Positions 1 through 8,242 of a DNA stretch of 64,000 bases are shown here, piece by piece. The notes beneath the pieces were generated by a model, which searched no databases, was not told where the DNA came from, and saw only the letters and a program-made list of their open reading frames with translations. Position 1 is the stretch's first letter, and each line of letters opens with the position of its first letter. The stretch spans positions 1 through 64,000 of the forward strand of contig JBBPIE010000004.1 of the NCBI GenBank assembly GCA_038040485.1, read 5' to 3'. The stretch is from Onstottus_B arcticum (lineage in GTDB: Bacteria; Acidobacteriota; Blastocatellia; UBA7656). The translations under genes and the position numbers were made by a program.

Positions 1-180
1 GAGGATTGAGGATAGAGGATTGAGGATTGAGGATTGAGGATAGAGGATTGAGGATGGGGAATTGAAAATTGAAAATTGAAAATTGAAAATCGGAGATTGG
101 AACTGAAAAACTGAGAATCGTAAGACCGAAGACGACGATCCCCCATCCTCAATCTTCGATCCTCGATCTTCGACCTTCCA
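1..180. repeat. Nested heptamer repeat element, left part cut by window edge
   Basis: Positions 1-58 are tandem 7-mers of the form GAGGATN. Positions 60-91 are tandem AATTGAA units. After an unrepeated core (about 92-135), positions 137-178 carry the reverse complement of the GAGGATN arm in degenerate form (ATCCTCAATCTTCGATCCTC). The inner AATTGAA arm has no clear partner here. The layer order matches the elements at 5385, 16211 and 52410. The element ends right at the 3' end of the minus-strand gene that follows. Confidence 0.8.
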
Positions 181-182
181 AA

Positions 183-563
183 TTATTTGCGCTGAGCCCG
201 GACTTGCTGTTTGAGATTGCCGAACCGTGCGGTCCTATTTCTCTCAGATTGCTCGAGGTGGGTCTTGAGGTTCTCCTCCGACAGTTTACCGCGTTCGGCA
301 AACTTCTTGTCGGATTCCTTCCAGCCTTTCTCGATCTGCTCGAAGCGATTGTTAAGCACACTGGTCTGATAGGCCAAGCCGCCGACGATTGCCATGCAGA
401 GGCTGATGAATAGCGCAATCGATTGCCAGACCGCCTGACGAATGTTAGCTCTGACGATCTTGCTAAGTCGATTCAGGTTGGCTCGGATTTCGGCTATTTC
501 CTTGCCGTGCTCTTCGACCTTGTCTCGCAAGGCCGCGATTTCAGGATTAACGGTTGTGCTCAT
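183..563 (-). CDS. Small coiled-coil protein with one membrane segment
   Basis: About 126 residues when started at the ATG at 563, which is preceded by AAGGAG with 5 bases between. A longer frame starts at 653 but its extra 30 residues are Arg/Cys-rich and unlike a protein start. Residues 5-35 are a heptad-like charged helix (ALRDKVEEHGKEIAEIRANL). A hydrophobic segment follows (QSIALFISLCMAIVGGLAYQ), then a second long charged helix ending in basic residues. The topology suggests a single-pass membrane protein with coiled coils on both sides. I do not recognise a family and assign no function. Its stop abuts a heptamer repeat element. Confidence 0.75.
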   Translation of the reverse strand: MSTTVNPEIAALRDKVEEHGKEIAEIRANLNRLSKIVRANIRQAVWQSIALFISLCMAIVGGLAYQTSVLNNRFEQIEKGWKESDKKFAERGKLSEENLKTHLEQSERNRTARFGNLKQQVRAQRK

Positions 564-740
564 GTGGCTCCTTGTGCGAGCCCACGATCTCACGCGCGCA
601 TTGTAGCATTGCGATTCTCGACGCCGGAACACGAGAACCGCACAACGTGTCATAGTCGGATGCCGCTGGTGCGGGACCCGTCTACGTTTACTATCGTTTT
701 ACAACGAGCCGGCGGTACAATGCCCGAAGCGGTTTAGGAA

Positions 741-978
741 ATGAAAGCAAGCACACGCTATGTCAAGATCGTCGAATGGTCCGATGAAGATCAATGCTAC
801 GTCGGGAGTTGCCCAAGTTTGTTTTATGGAGGCTGTCACGGAGACAATGAAGAGGCGGTCTTTGCGGATTTGTGAACTAGTTGAAGAGACTATCGAGCTT
901 TATCACAAAGAGCGAAAACCATTGCCTCCTCCGACAGCAGGCAAGGACTACGCCAACAAGATGTTGAACGTTGCATAA
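741..978 (+). pseudogene. HicB-like antitoxin, frameshifted
   Basis: From the ATG at 741 (preceded by AGGAA) the frame reads 44 residues with the HicB-type pattern: VKIVEWSDEDQCYVGSCPSL, then YGGCHGDNEEAVFADL, then TGA at 873. The continuation CELVEETIELYHKE...PLPPPTAGK lies in the +1 frame and ends at 978. Restoring two bases (TG to TGTG near 871-874) joins them as FADLCELVEE, so a 2-base deletion in a TG repeat is the simplest explanation. HicB proteins are usually paired with a HicA toxin; none is visible on either side. Family call is by pattern only. Confidence 0.7.
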
Positions 979-1372
979 GGGAATCTGATCAGCATCTCCC
1001 GAATTGCAGGCCTTTGCACTTCGCGCTCCTGCGCGATTCTGGGAAACCCATTCCTGTAGGCGGACACAGGGCAATTGCGGATTTCGGATTGCGGATGGCA
1101 GATTGGTTGTTCCTCCGCCCCCGCGAATAACGCGCCTCGCAAGCCCTGCCCGCTCAAACTCAATCAAACGTAGACTTAATCAACGCGCCCGGCTGCGTTC
1201 TTGACTGCCAATTGTCTTCCCAAAACCTGAAGCCGCCCTCAACTCTGCTGGCACGCTAGTTGGTTAGTCACTCGCAGTACTCGGGAAAAACTGCGCACAT
1301 ACCGGCCCTGTTTGAGCGCACCAGGTTTGAGGCCGGAGCGTCAGACTCGTGATCTGAACTTCGGGAGGAACG
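979..1372. other. Intergenic, no gene seen
   Basis: No convincing coding frame. It contains a short run of GCGGATT-like heptamers at about 1076-1098, the same unit as in the elements at 10677 and 36407. The ribosome site for the next gene (GGGAGG, 1363-1368) is at its right end. Confidence 0.6.
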
Positions 1373-3841
1373 ATGCAGACTCTACTTCAGGACTTGCGAT
1401 ACGGGCTCCGAATGCTCTTGAACAAACCTGGCTTCGCCGCGGTCGCTGTCGTTACCCTCGCTCTTGGCATTGGCGCTAACACGGCGATCTTCAGCGTCGT
1501 CAACGCAGTGCTGCTGCGGCCATTGCCCTACCAACAACCCGGCAAGCTCGTGCGAGTCTACACCGAGTTCCCGACCATGAACCTGAACAAGTTCTGGATG
1601 TCGGTGCCGGAGTTCCTGGACATTGAAAAGGAGTCGCAATCCTGGGAGAGCATCGGCGCCTGGACGACCGGCGGGAGAAACATCGCCACCAGCTCCGATG
1701 AGGCGGTCAGAGTTAACGCCGCGTTTGTCACTCGCGGACTGATCGACTCGCTGGGCGTTCAACCGGCGATGGGCCGCAACTTTACTCCCGAAGAAGATCG
1801 CAACGGCGGGCCTCGCACGGCGTTGATCTCCGATGCACTGTGGCGCCGCGCGTTCGGCAAACAAGACGACATCATCGGAAAAGAAGTGCAGATCAACAAT
1901 CAGCCCTTCACGGTGATCGGTGTGATGCCGCAGGGATATGTTTTTCCACCGGGCAGCAACGATCCGTCTGAGATGTGGCTGTCGCTTCAAATCGATCCGT
2001 CGAACCCCGGGAATCGGGGCGGGCATTTTCTTTATGTGATTGGCCGTTTGAAACCCGATGTCCGAGTTGAGCAAGCGCGCTCTGAGATCGAGTCGCAGAT
2101 GGAAGGTTGGAAGAGCGAAAACCGCGCTATGCACCTTCCTAATCCGCAGAATCACCCGATCCTGATGGTCCCGCTTCACGAGGACGTGGTAGGCGCGGCG
2201 AGACCGGCGGTGTTGATGCTGCTGGGCGCGGTTGGGTTCGTCCTGTTGATCGCCTGTGTGAACGTCGCGAACCTTCTGCTCGCGCGCGCCGAATCAAGAC
2301 GCCGCGAGTTCTCGATACGTCTGGCGCTGGGCGCGAGCCGAAACCGATTGCTGAGACAGTTTCTCGCTGAAGGGTTGATTCTTGTTGTGCTCGGCGCAGT
2401 CGCCGGAATAGTGCTGGCCAGGATCGGGCTGGGCGCCGTGTTGGCCGTAGCGCCCGACAGTATTCCGCGCACTGCCGAAATCGGGCTTGACCTGACGGTG
2501 CTCGGTTTCACGTTAGCCGTTTCGATTCTGTCAGTGCTGGTCTTTGCGATGGCGCCGCTGATGCAGATGAGGCATCGCGACCTTGCAACATCGCTTCGCG
2601 GGACGGGGCAAAGAACATCCGGCGGCGGCGGCAGTCACCGTCTAAGAAAGACGCTGGTCATCGTCGAGATCGCGCTTGCGGTAGTCCCGGTGATCGGGTC
2701 GGGGCTTATGATCCGCGCGTTCTGGAAGCTTCGCCAAGTCGAGGTTGGCTTCGAACCGCGCGGGGTTACGTCGTTCAGTCTTCAGTTGCCCGCGTCCAAG
2801 TATCAGAACCCTGACCGGCAGCGATTCGCCGAGACGCTGGCGCAGCGTTTGGCCGCCATGCCCGGCGTCAAGTCCGCGGCGCTTGCCGGCGGACTGCCGC
2901 CGCTAAGGCCGATAAACGCCAATGACACCGACATCGAGGGCTACACTGCGACGCCCGAGACTCCGGCTGAAAACGTCGATTACTGGAATTTCGTCGGCGA
3001 AGACTACTTCAAGACGATGGGGATCCGCACGCTCGAAGGGCGGACGTTTGACGCGCCTGATCGCAACGAGACCGCGCAAAAAGTCGTCGTCATCAACCAG
3101 GCGATGGCTAAGCGCTTCTGGGAAGGAAGCCCGATCGGGCGACGGCTCGATGCAGGGTTCACCAACCCGCCGGCTGCGCCGATAACCTGGCTTACCGTGG
3201 TGGGCATCGTCGAAGACACCAAAAACCTCGGTGTGGACAAACCCGCGGGCACCGAACTCTATTTCCTTCAAAGCCAGACGGCCGCGTTCGGAGTCGGTAC
3301 ACGCATGAGTTTCGTCGTGCGCACAGAAGGTTCCTCGGCTTCGTCGGTGGCGTCTGGCATCCGCTCGGTGGTGGCCGATCTGGACCCGAGCGTTCCGATC
3401 TTTCAACTGCAAACAATGAGCGATGTGGTTTCCAATTCACTGGTAAGACCGCGATTCCTTTCACTGTTGTTGGCATCGTTTTCAGCCATCGCAATGTCGC
3501 TTGCGGCGATTGGGATTTACGGCGTGATGGCGTACTCGGTCGCGCAGCGTACGCAGGAGATCGGCGTGCGTGTTGCGCTTGGAGCTACGACTCGAAACGT
3601 ATTGTCGATGGTGGTAAGCGAGGGCTTGAGGATTACGGTTGTCGGCCTGGCGGTCGGGCTGACGGGCGCGTTTTGGCTGACGAGATGGATGGCAGGTCTC
3701 TTGTTCGAAGTTAGCGCGAGCGATCCGCTCACTTTTGCGTTGGTGGGGATCGGTTTGACGGCTGTCGGGCTGTTGGCTTGCTTCGTGCCTGCGCGGCGAG
3801 CGTCGAAGGTCGATCCGATGGTCGCGCTCCGATACGAATAG
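1373..3841 (+). CDS. ADOP-family MacB/FtsX-like permease (copy 1)
   Basis: 822 residues, ATG with GGGAGG four bases upstream. N-terminus QDLRYGLRMLLNKPGF leads into TM1 (about 22-48, with ALGIGANTAIFSVVNAVLL). A MacB-type periplasmic core follows to about 270. The first FtsX half has TM2-4 (from about 277, with GAVGFVLLIACVNVANLLLA and RLALGASRNRLL). A second periplasmic stretch covers about 430-690. The second FtsX half (about 697-815, GIYGVMAYSVAQRTQEIGVR) ends in VDPMVALRYE. Known MacB/FtsX permeases are mechanotransmission-type inner membrane proteins that work with a cytoplasmic ATPase. ADOPs carry two FtsX halves in one chain and usually lack a linked ATPase, as here. Substrate unknown. 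First and leftmost member of the tandem array. Confidence 0.93.
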   Translation: MQTLLQDLRYGLRMLLNKPGFAAVAVVTLALGIGANTAIFSVVNAVLLRPLPYQQPGKLVRVYTEFPTMNLNKFWMSVPEFLDIEKESQSWESIGAWTTGGRNIATSSDEAVRVNAAFVTRGLIDSLGVQPAMGRNFTPEEDRNGGPRTALISDALWRRAFGKQDDIIGKEVQINNQPFTVIGVMPQGYVFPPGSNDPSEMWLSLQIDPSNPGNRGGHFLYVIGRLKPDVRVEQARSEIESQMEGWKSENRAMHLPNPQNHPILMVPLHEDVVGAARPAVLMLLGAVGFVLLIACVNVANLLLARAESRRREFSIRLALGASRNRLLRQFLAEGLILVVLGAVAGIVLARIGLGAVLAVAPDSIPRTAEIGLDLTVLGFTLAVSILSVLVFAMAPLMQMRHRDLATSLRGTGQRTSGGGGSHRLRKTLVIVEIALAVVPVIGSGLMIRAFWKLRQVEVGFEPRGVTSFSLQLPASKYQNPDRQRFAETLAQRLAAMPGVKSAALAGGLPPLRPINANDTDIEGYTATPETPAENVDYWNFVGEDYFKTMGIRTLEGRTFDAPDRNETAQKVVVINQAMAKRFWEGSPIGRRLDAGFTNPPAAPITWLTVVGIVEDTKNLGVDKPAGTELYFLQSQTAAFGVGTRMSFVVRTEGSSASSVASGIRSVVADLDPSVPIFQLQTMSDVVSNSLVRPRFLSLLLASFSAIAMSLAAIGIYGVMAYSVAQRTQEIGVRVALGATTRNVLSMVVSEGLRITVVGLAVGLTGAFWLTRWMAGLLFEVSASDPLTFALVGIGLTAVGLLACFVPARRASKVDPMVALRYE

Positions 3842-3848
3842 GTGGTTT

Positions 3849-4034
3849 TTAGTTTCTGGTTTCTGGTTGCTAGTTTCTGGTTCGTGAGCTTGAGCATGCA
3901 AGCTGACTGAACCTCCAGAACCACAAACCAGAAACTAGAAACTAGAAACCAGAAACCAGAAACTAGAAACCAGAAACTAGAAACCAGAAACTAGAAACCA
4001 GAAACTAGAAACTAGAAACCAGAAACCAGAAACT
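3849..4034. repeat. Heptamer inverted-repeat element (AGAAACY)
   Basis: Left arm 3849-3882 is the reverse complement (AGTTTCTGGTTTCTGG type) of the right arm 3924-4034, which is about 15 tandem AGAAACC/AGAAACT units. The core contains a small palindrome AGCTTG...CAAGCT around 3888-3905. It begins within 10 bases of the ADOP stop and ends directly against the AAGGAGG of the next gene. The right arm is about three times longer than the left, so only part can pair. Confidence 0.9.
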
Positions 4035-4045
4035 AAGGAGGCTTT

Positions 4046-5380
4046 ATGAAAGCGAGTTTGAAAGGGTTTGCGTTGCTGGTGCTGCTCTCAAGCATGACAC
4101 TACCCGGTTATTCGCAATCACCGCGCGGGTCGAGCGGTCTGCGCGACTCCGACAAGTCGAAGCGGGCGTCCCGTCAAACTCCCAACGCGCGCGACCTTAA
4201 GGATATGAAGGATCTTAAGGATGAGAAAGATGGGCATGACGGCGGTTACTGGTTCAGCCGCGGATACGAGCTGCACCAATCAGACAAGTACGTCGAAGCA
4301 ATTGAAGCTTTCAGTCACTCGATTGCTCTCGGCTTCCGGCAGGCGACCGCGATGTACAACGTTGCCTGCGGCTTTGCCCTGTTGGACGATAAGGAAAACG
4401 CGCTGTTCTGGCTCGAGCGCTCATTTGCCGTTGGGTTCGACCAGCCCGATCTGCTGAGAAGCGATTCGGACCTGGATCCGCTGCGCTCGGATCCTCGCTT
4501 CAAGGAGATCCTTCAGAGAGCTGTCTTCACAAAGACAGAAGGTAAATCTTCGAAGGAGAACGCCGAACGAGACAGACTCCAGGAAACGGTCAAAGCCTTC
4601 GAGGAGCTGAGGCGGGAGGGGTCCCGTGACGGCAATGAATGGTACAGAGTAGGTTCACGGTTCCTTGGGTTTCGCGACTTCGACCGCGCCACGGCCGCGT
4701 TGACTCAGGCCGTTGAGCATCTCGGCCATCGCGGCGCGTCTGCGATGTACAACCTCGCTTGCACCTACGCGCTAAAAGGCGATCGGCAACTGGGACTCGA
4801 CTGGCTCGAGAAATCGATCAATGCGGGTTTTGACGACAGCACTAAGCTTGTGGCCGATTCCGATATTGCAAGCCTCCGCGGTGAAGCTCGCTTCAAGAAG
4901 ATTCAAGACCTGAGTCGGGTCCTGTCTCTAGGCCAGTTCTCCGACAACCAATTCGACGGTTCGAACTACTCGAAACGACGCTGGGCGCCTGCGATTAAGC
5001 TCTATGAACCCCTCGTGAGGGAACAGCCTAATAACGGCCGCGCGTGGTTCAACCTCGCTTATGCCTTCCATTACTCGAGTGAACATGCAAAGGCCGTCGA
5101 AGGCTTCGAGCGCGCGGTTCAACTTGGGTATCGCACGCCGACTTCGATGTACAACGTGGCCTGCGCGCACGCGATGCTGAACCATCGCGACGCGGCGTTT
5201 GAGTGGCTCGATAAAGCTGTTGCCGCGGACTTCGATATCGGCGGCTACGTTAGAAGCGATGACGATCTGGACAACTTGCGCTCCGATCCCAGGTTCAAGC
5301 GCTTCATGGAGATGGCTGACAACGAGGACAAGGACCACAAGGACAAAGGAAAGAACAAGCAGAAGCATAAAGAGAAGTAA
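4046..5380 (+). CDS. Secreted TPR-repeat protein
   Basis: 444 residues, ATG with AAGGAGG (4035-4041). Residues 1-24 form a signal peptide (KGFALLVLLSSM, cleavage near GYSQ). After a charged, Lys/Asp-rich linker there are three repeats of roughly 125 residues. Each has a TPR-like pair of helices containing the signature (T/S)(S/A)MYNVAC, a helix ending in WLE(K/R) or WLDK and a tail with D-D-L-x-x-LRSDPRFK. The tail DNEDKDHKDKGKNKQKHKEK is highly charged. TPRs are protein-binding scaffolds, so a periplasmic or surface binding role is likely but the partner is unknown. It sits between two ADOP copies on the same strand, which may mean a functional link or only chance insertion. Confidence 0.85.
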   Translation: MKASLKGFALLVLLSSMTLPGYSQSPRGSSGLRDSDKSKRASRQTPNARDLKDMKDLKDEKDGHDGGYWFSRGYELHQSDKYVEAIEAFSHSIALGFRQATAMYNVACGFALLDDKENALFWLERSFAVGFDQPDLLRSDSDLDPLRSDPRFKEILQRAVFTKTEGKSSKENAERDRLQETVKAFEELRREGSRDGNEWYRVGSRFLGFRDFDRATAALTQAVEHLGHRGASAMYNLACTYALKGDRQLGLDWLEKSINAGFDDSTKLVADSDIASLRGEARFKKIQDLSRVLSLGQFSDNQFDGSNYSKRRWAPAIKLYEPLVREQPNNGRAWFNLAYAFHYSSEHAKAVEGFERAVQLGYRTPTSMYNVACAHAMLNHRDAAFEWLDKAVAADFDIGGYVRSDDDLDNLRSDPRFKRFMEMADNEDKDHKDKGKNKQKHKEK

Positions 5381-5384
5381 CGGA

Positions 5385-5592
5385 GAGGATGGAGGATAGA
5401 GGATGGACGATTGAGGAATTGAAAATTGCAAATTGCAAATTGCAAATTGAAAATTGAAAATTGAAGAACCTGAAACTGGGGAGTCGCGATTGACGATAGA
5501 AACGCTCGATCGTTGAGTCTTCAGTTGCAATTTTCAATTTGCAATTTTCAATTCCTCCATCTCCATCCTCCCTCCATCCTCCATCCTCGATT
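5385..5592. repeat. Nested heptamer palindrome with conserved core
   Basis: Order: GAGGATN-type units (5385-5415), AATTGAAA/AATTGCA units (5417-5465), core (5466-5523), reverse-complement AATTGAA arm (5524-5553), reverse-complement GAGGATN arm (5554-5592). The 33-base core segment 5469-5501 (contains CTGGGGAGTC and GACGATAGAA) recurs at 52527-52559 with 29 of 33 positions equal by eye. The element starts 4 bases after a stop codon and ends at the AAGGAGG of the next gene. Confidence 0.9.
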
Positions 5593-5604
5593 CAAGGAGG
5601 AACA

Positions 5605-8109
5605 ATGGAAACCTTGTGGCAAGACATTCGTTACGGCTTTCGAGTCCTGCGCGCGAGTCCGGGCTTTGCCGCCGTAGCCGTGCTCTCACTCGCGCTGGGA
5701 ATCGGCGTCAACACTTCGATCTTTAGCGTAGTTAACGCCGCGTTGCTGAAGCCGCTGCCGGTGACCGAGCCGGACCGGCTGGTGTTTGTGTTCAACGGAA
5801 GGCCAGCCGATCCGTACAGCGTATCTTCTTATCCCGACTATCTCGATTATCGCGACAAGAACGAAGTCTTCAGCGACGTTCTAACGTACTCAAGCATTAC
5901 CGTCAGCGCACGAAGCGACGATCAGACTGATCTGCTCACAGGCTCGATCGTGTCGGGGAATTTCTTCGACGTGCTTGGAGTCCGCGCGGCGCTTGGACGA
6001 ACCTTTCTGCCGGAGGAAGACAAGACGCCAAACACGCATCGTGTGATGCTGATCAGTCACGGGCTGTGGGAGCGACGCTTTGGCAGCACCGCGAACGTGA
6101 TCGGACAACAAGTGACTTTGAACGGCCACGCTTTCACGATCATCGGGGTGACGCCGGCCGGCTTCAACGGACCTGAAGTCCTCGAGACCAACGACATTTA
6201 CGTTCCGGCGATGATGCAGGCGGTGGTGCGTCCGCCGCGCGGCGGCTTCTCGGGCGATATGAATCCCGACTTGCTTACGCAGCGAGGCCCCAGGTGGTTG
6301 AGAATGATCGGGCGTCTGAAACCTGGTGTCTCAATCGAGCAAGCCCAAGCGGCGATGACTACGACCGCCGCGCAACTCGAGCAAGCTTATCCCGACACTA
6401 ATCGAAACATGCTCGCTACTGTCTTTCCCGTGAGCAAAGTCGATCCGCGGGCCTACACCCAGCTAGTCTCGATCGCTGGATTGTTGCTCGCGGTAGTTGC
6501 GATAGTCCTGCTGATCGCGTGCGCCAACGTAGCAAACCTGCTTCTGGCGCGAGCTTCGGGGCGTCGGAAGGAAATCGCGGTGAGACTTGCGCTGGGCGCA
6601 AGCCGGTCGCGGCTCATTCGCCAGTTGCTCACCGAAAGCGTGCTGTTGTCGATTGCGGGCGGAGTCGTAGGGCTGCTGCTCGCGCTGTGGACAAACGATC
6701 TGCTCAAGACAGCCACTCCGCCCGATGGCATCTTCTCGTTCACGCTCGACTACCACCTCGATGGGCGCGTGCTGGCGTTCACACTCTTGCTGTCGCTCGC
6801 GACTGGCGTGATCTTCGGACTGGTGCCCGCGCTGCAAGCTTCGAGGCCCGATTTGGTGCCCGCGCTCAAGGATGAAGCTTCGGCAGCCGCAAGGGGCCGG
6901 CGACGATTCAGCCTTCGCAACTTGCTGGTCGTGGCGCAAGTCGCGTTGTCGCTTGTGCTGTTGATCGGCGCGGGTCTCTTCCTGCGCAGCTTGAACAACG
7001 CGCAGGCGATTGATCCGGGCTTCGACGCCGAAAAGATTCTCAACGCCCAGCTCAACATTAACCTGCTCCGTTACACCAGAACGCAGGGCCAGGAGTTTTA
7101 CAGGCAAGTGGTCGAACGAGTCGAAGCGCTTCCCGGCGTCGAGTCGGCCACGCTCGCGCGCGTTGTTCCGTTGACCGGAGGCGGGCGCACGAGCAGCTTG
7201 TTCATCGAAGGTCAGGAGCCGGCCGACAGAGGCAGGAGCGGCGAGGGCTCGGGGCTTCAGGAGACCCCCAACTCGGTGAACTCGAATGTCGTCGGGCTGA
7301 AGTACTTTCAGACGATGGGGATTCCCTTGCTTCGCGGACGTGACTTCGCCATGCAAGACAACGCCGGCGCGCCGCTCGCGGTGATCGTCAACGAATCGTT
7401 CGTGCGCCGCTACTTTGAAGGCGAGGAAGTAGTCGGGAAACGGTTCAGCTTCCGCGGCGCGCAGGGTCCGTGGTCTGAAATCGTCGGGGTCGTGCGCGAT
7501 AGCAAATACCGCACGATTGGCGAAGCCCCGCGGCCAACCGCTTACGTGCCGCTTGCGCAGAATCACGAGACCGGCATGGCGCTGCACGTGCGCACGATTG
7601 GCGACCCGGCGAAACTGGCAGGAGCAGTGCGGCACGAAGTGCAGGATCTTGACCAAAATCTCCCGGTGACCAACCTTCAGCCGTTGAGCGACGTGCTTGG
7701 CAGTTCGCTGTTCGCCGCGCGGATGGGCGCCGTGCTACTGGCTGTCTTTGGTTTGCTGGCGCTGGTGCTGGCGGCAGTTGGCTTGTACGGCGTGATGTCT
7801 TACACAGTGTCGCGAAGGACGCGCGAGATAGGAATAAGAATGGCGCTCGGTGCGCAACGCAGCAACGTGCTTCGGTTGGTGCTGAAAGAAGGAATGATGC
7901 TAGTAGGCGGCGGAGTCGTGGCCGGGCTGATCGTCGCGGCCGCGGTGACTCGGTTGCTGGCAAGTTTCCTTTATGGCGTTAGCCCTTTGGACGCGGTTAC
8001 GTTCGCGGCGATCCCGTTGGTGCTCGGGCTGGTAGCGCTGCTCGCGACGTATCTTCCCGCGCGACGGGCGACAAAGGTCGATCCGATGATTGCGCTGCGG
8101 TATGAGTGA
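5605..8109 (+). CDS. ADOP-family permease (copy 2)
   Basis: 834 residues from the ATG at 5605, chosen because AAGGAGG lies at 5594-5600 and the protein then begins with the family start METLWQDIRYGFRVL. An upstream ATG at 5539 would translate repeat DNA. TM1 contains ALGIGVNTSIFSVVNAALL. The first periplasmic domain has the variant SSYPDYLDYRDKNEVFSDVL, which it shares with copy 7 (19189) and which differs from the FLDWR pattern of most other copies. This suggests at least two subfamilies in the array. FtsX half 1 is AIVLLIACANVANLLLARA; half 2 is GLYGVMSYTVSRRTREIGI. Ends VDPMIALRYE. Confidence 0.92.
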   Translation: METLWQDIRYGFRVLRASPGFAAVAVLSLALGIGVNTSIFSVVNAALLKPLPVTEPDRLVFVFNGRPADPYSVSSYPDYLDYRDKNEVFSDVLTYSSITVSARSDDQTDLLTGSIVSGNFFDVLGVRAALGRTFLPEEDKTPNTHRVMLISHGLWERRFGSTANVIGQQVTLNGHAFTIIGVTPAGFNGPEVLETNDIYVPAMMQAVVRPPRGGFSGDMNPDLLTQRGPRWLRMIGRLKPGVSIEQAQAAMTTTAAQLEQAYPDTNRNMLATVFPVSKVDPRAYTQLVSIAGLLLAVVAIVLLIACANVANLLLARASGRRKEIAVRLALGASRSRLIRQLLTESVLLSIAGGVVGLLLALWTNDLLKTATPPDGIFSFTLDYHLDGRVLAFTLLLSLATGVIFGLVPALQASRPDLVPALKDEASAAARGRRRFSLRNLLVVAQVALSLVLLIGAGLFLRSLNNAQAIDPGFDAEKILNAQLNINLLRYTRTQGQEFYRQVVERVEALPGVESATLARVVPLTGGGRTSSLFIEGQEPADRGRSGEGSGLQETPNSVNSNVVGLKYFQTMGIPLLRGRDFAMQDNAGAPLAVIVNESFVRRYFEGEEVVGKRFSFRGAQGPWSEIVGVVRDSKYRTIGEAPRPTAYVPLAQNHETGMALHVRTIGDPAKLAGAVRHEVQDLDQNLPVTNLQPLSDVLGSSLFAARMGAVLLAVFGLLALVLAAVGLYGVMSYTVSRRTREIGIRMALGAQRSNVLRLVLKEGMMLVGGGVVAGLIVAAAVTRLLASFLYGVSPLDAVTFAAIPLVLGLVALLATYLPARRATKVDPMIALRYE

Positions 8110-8111
8110 GG

Positions 8112-8229
8112 AAGTCCGTAGTCCGTAGTCAGTAGTCAGTAGTCCGTAGTCAGTAGTTCGTAGGTCGTGATGTTTTCAGAAGCCTGCACCGGCGACGGAC
8201 TACGGACTACTGACTACGGACTACGGACT
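8112..8229. repeat. Heptamer inverted-repeat element (AGTCMGT)
   Basis: Left arm 8112-8168 consists of AGTCCGT, AGTCAGT and AGTTCGT units. Right arm 8194-8229 is their reverse complement (ACTACGGACTACTGACTACG). The core is about 25 bases (8169-8193). It starts at the stop codon of copy 2 and ends 4-5 bases before the AAAGGA of copy 3. The same heptamer is used in the element at 21649-21741. Confidence 0.9.
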
Positions 8230-8242
8230 GAAAGGATTAACA

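Noticed and set aside
1..60. CRISPR array in the GAGGATN repeats
   Set aside because: Units are 7 bases, contiguous and without spacers; arms are inverted, and no cas genes are present.
681..740. Sigma70-type promoter before the HicB-like gene (TTTACA or TTTACT with TACAAT at 716)
   Set aside because: Spacers of 12 or 23 bases are outside the usual 16-18.
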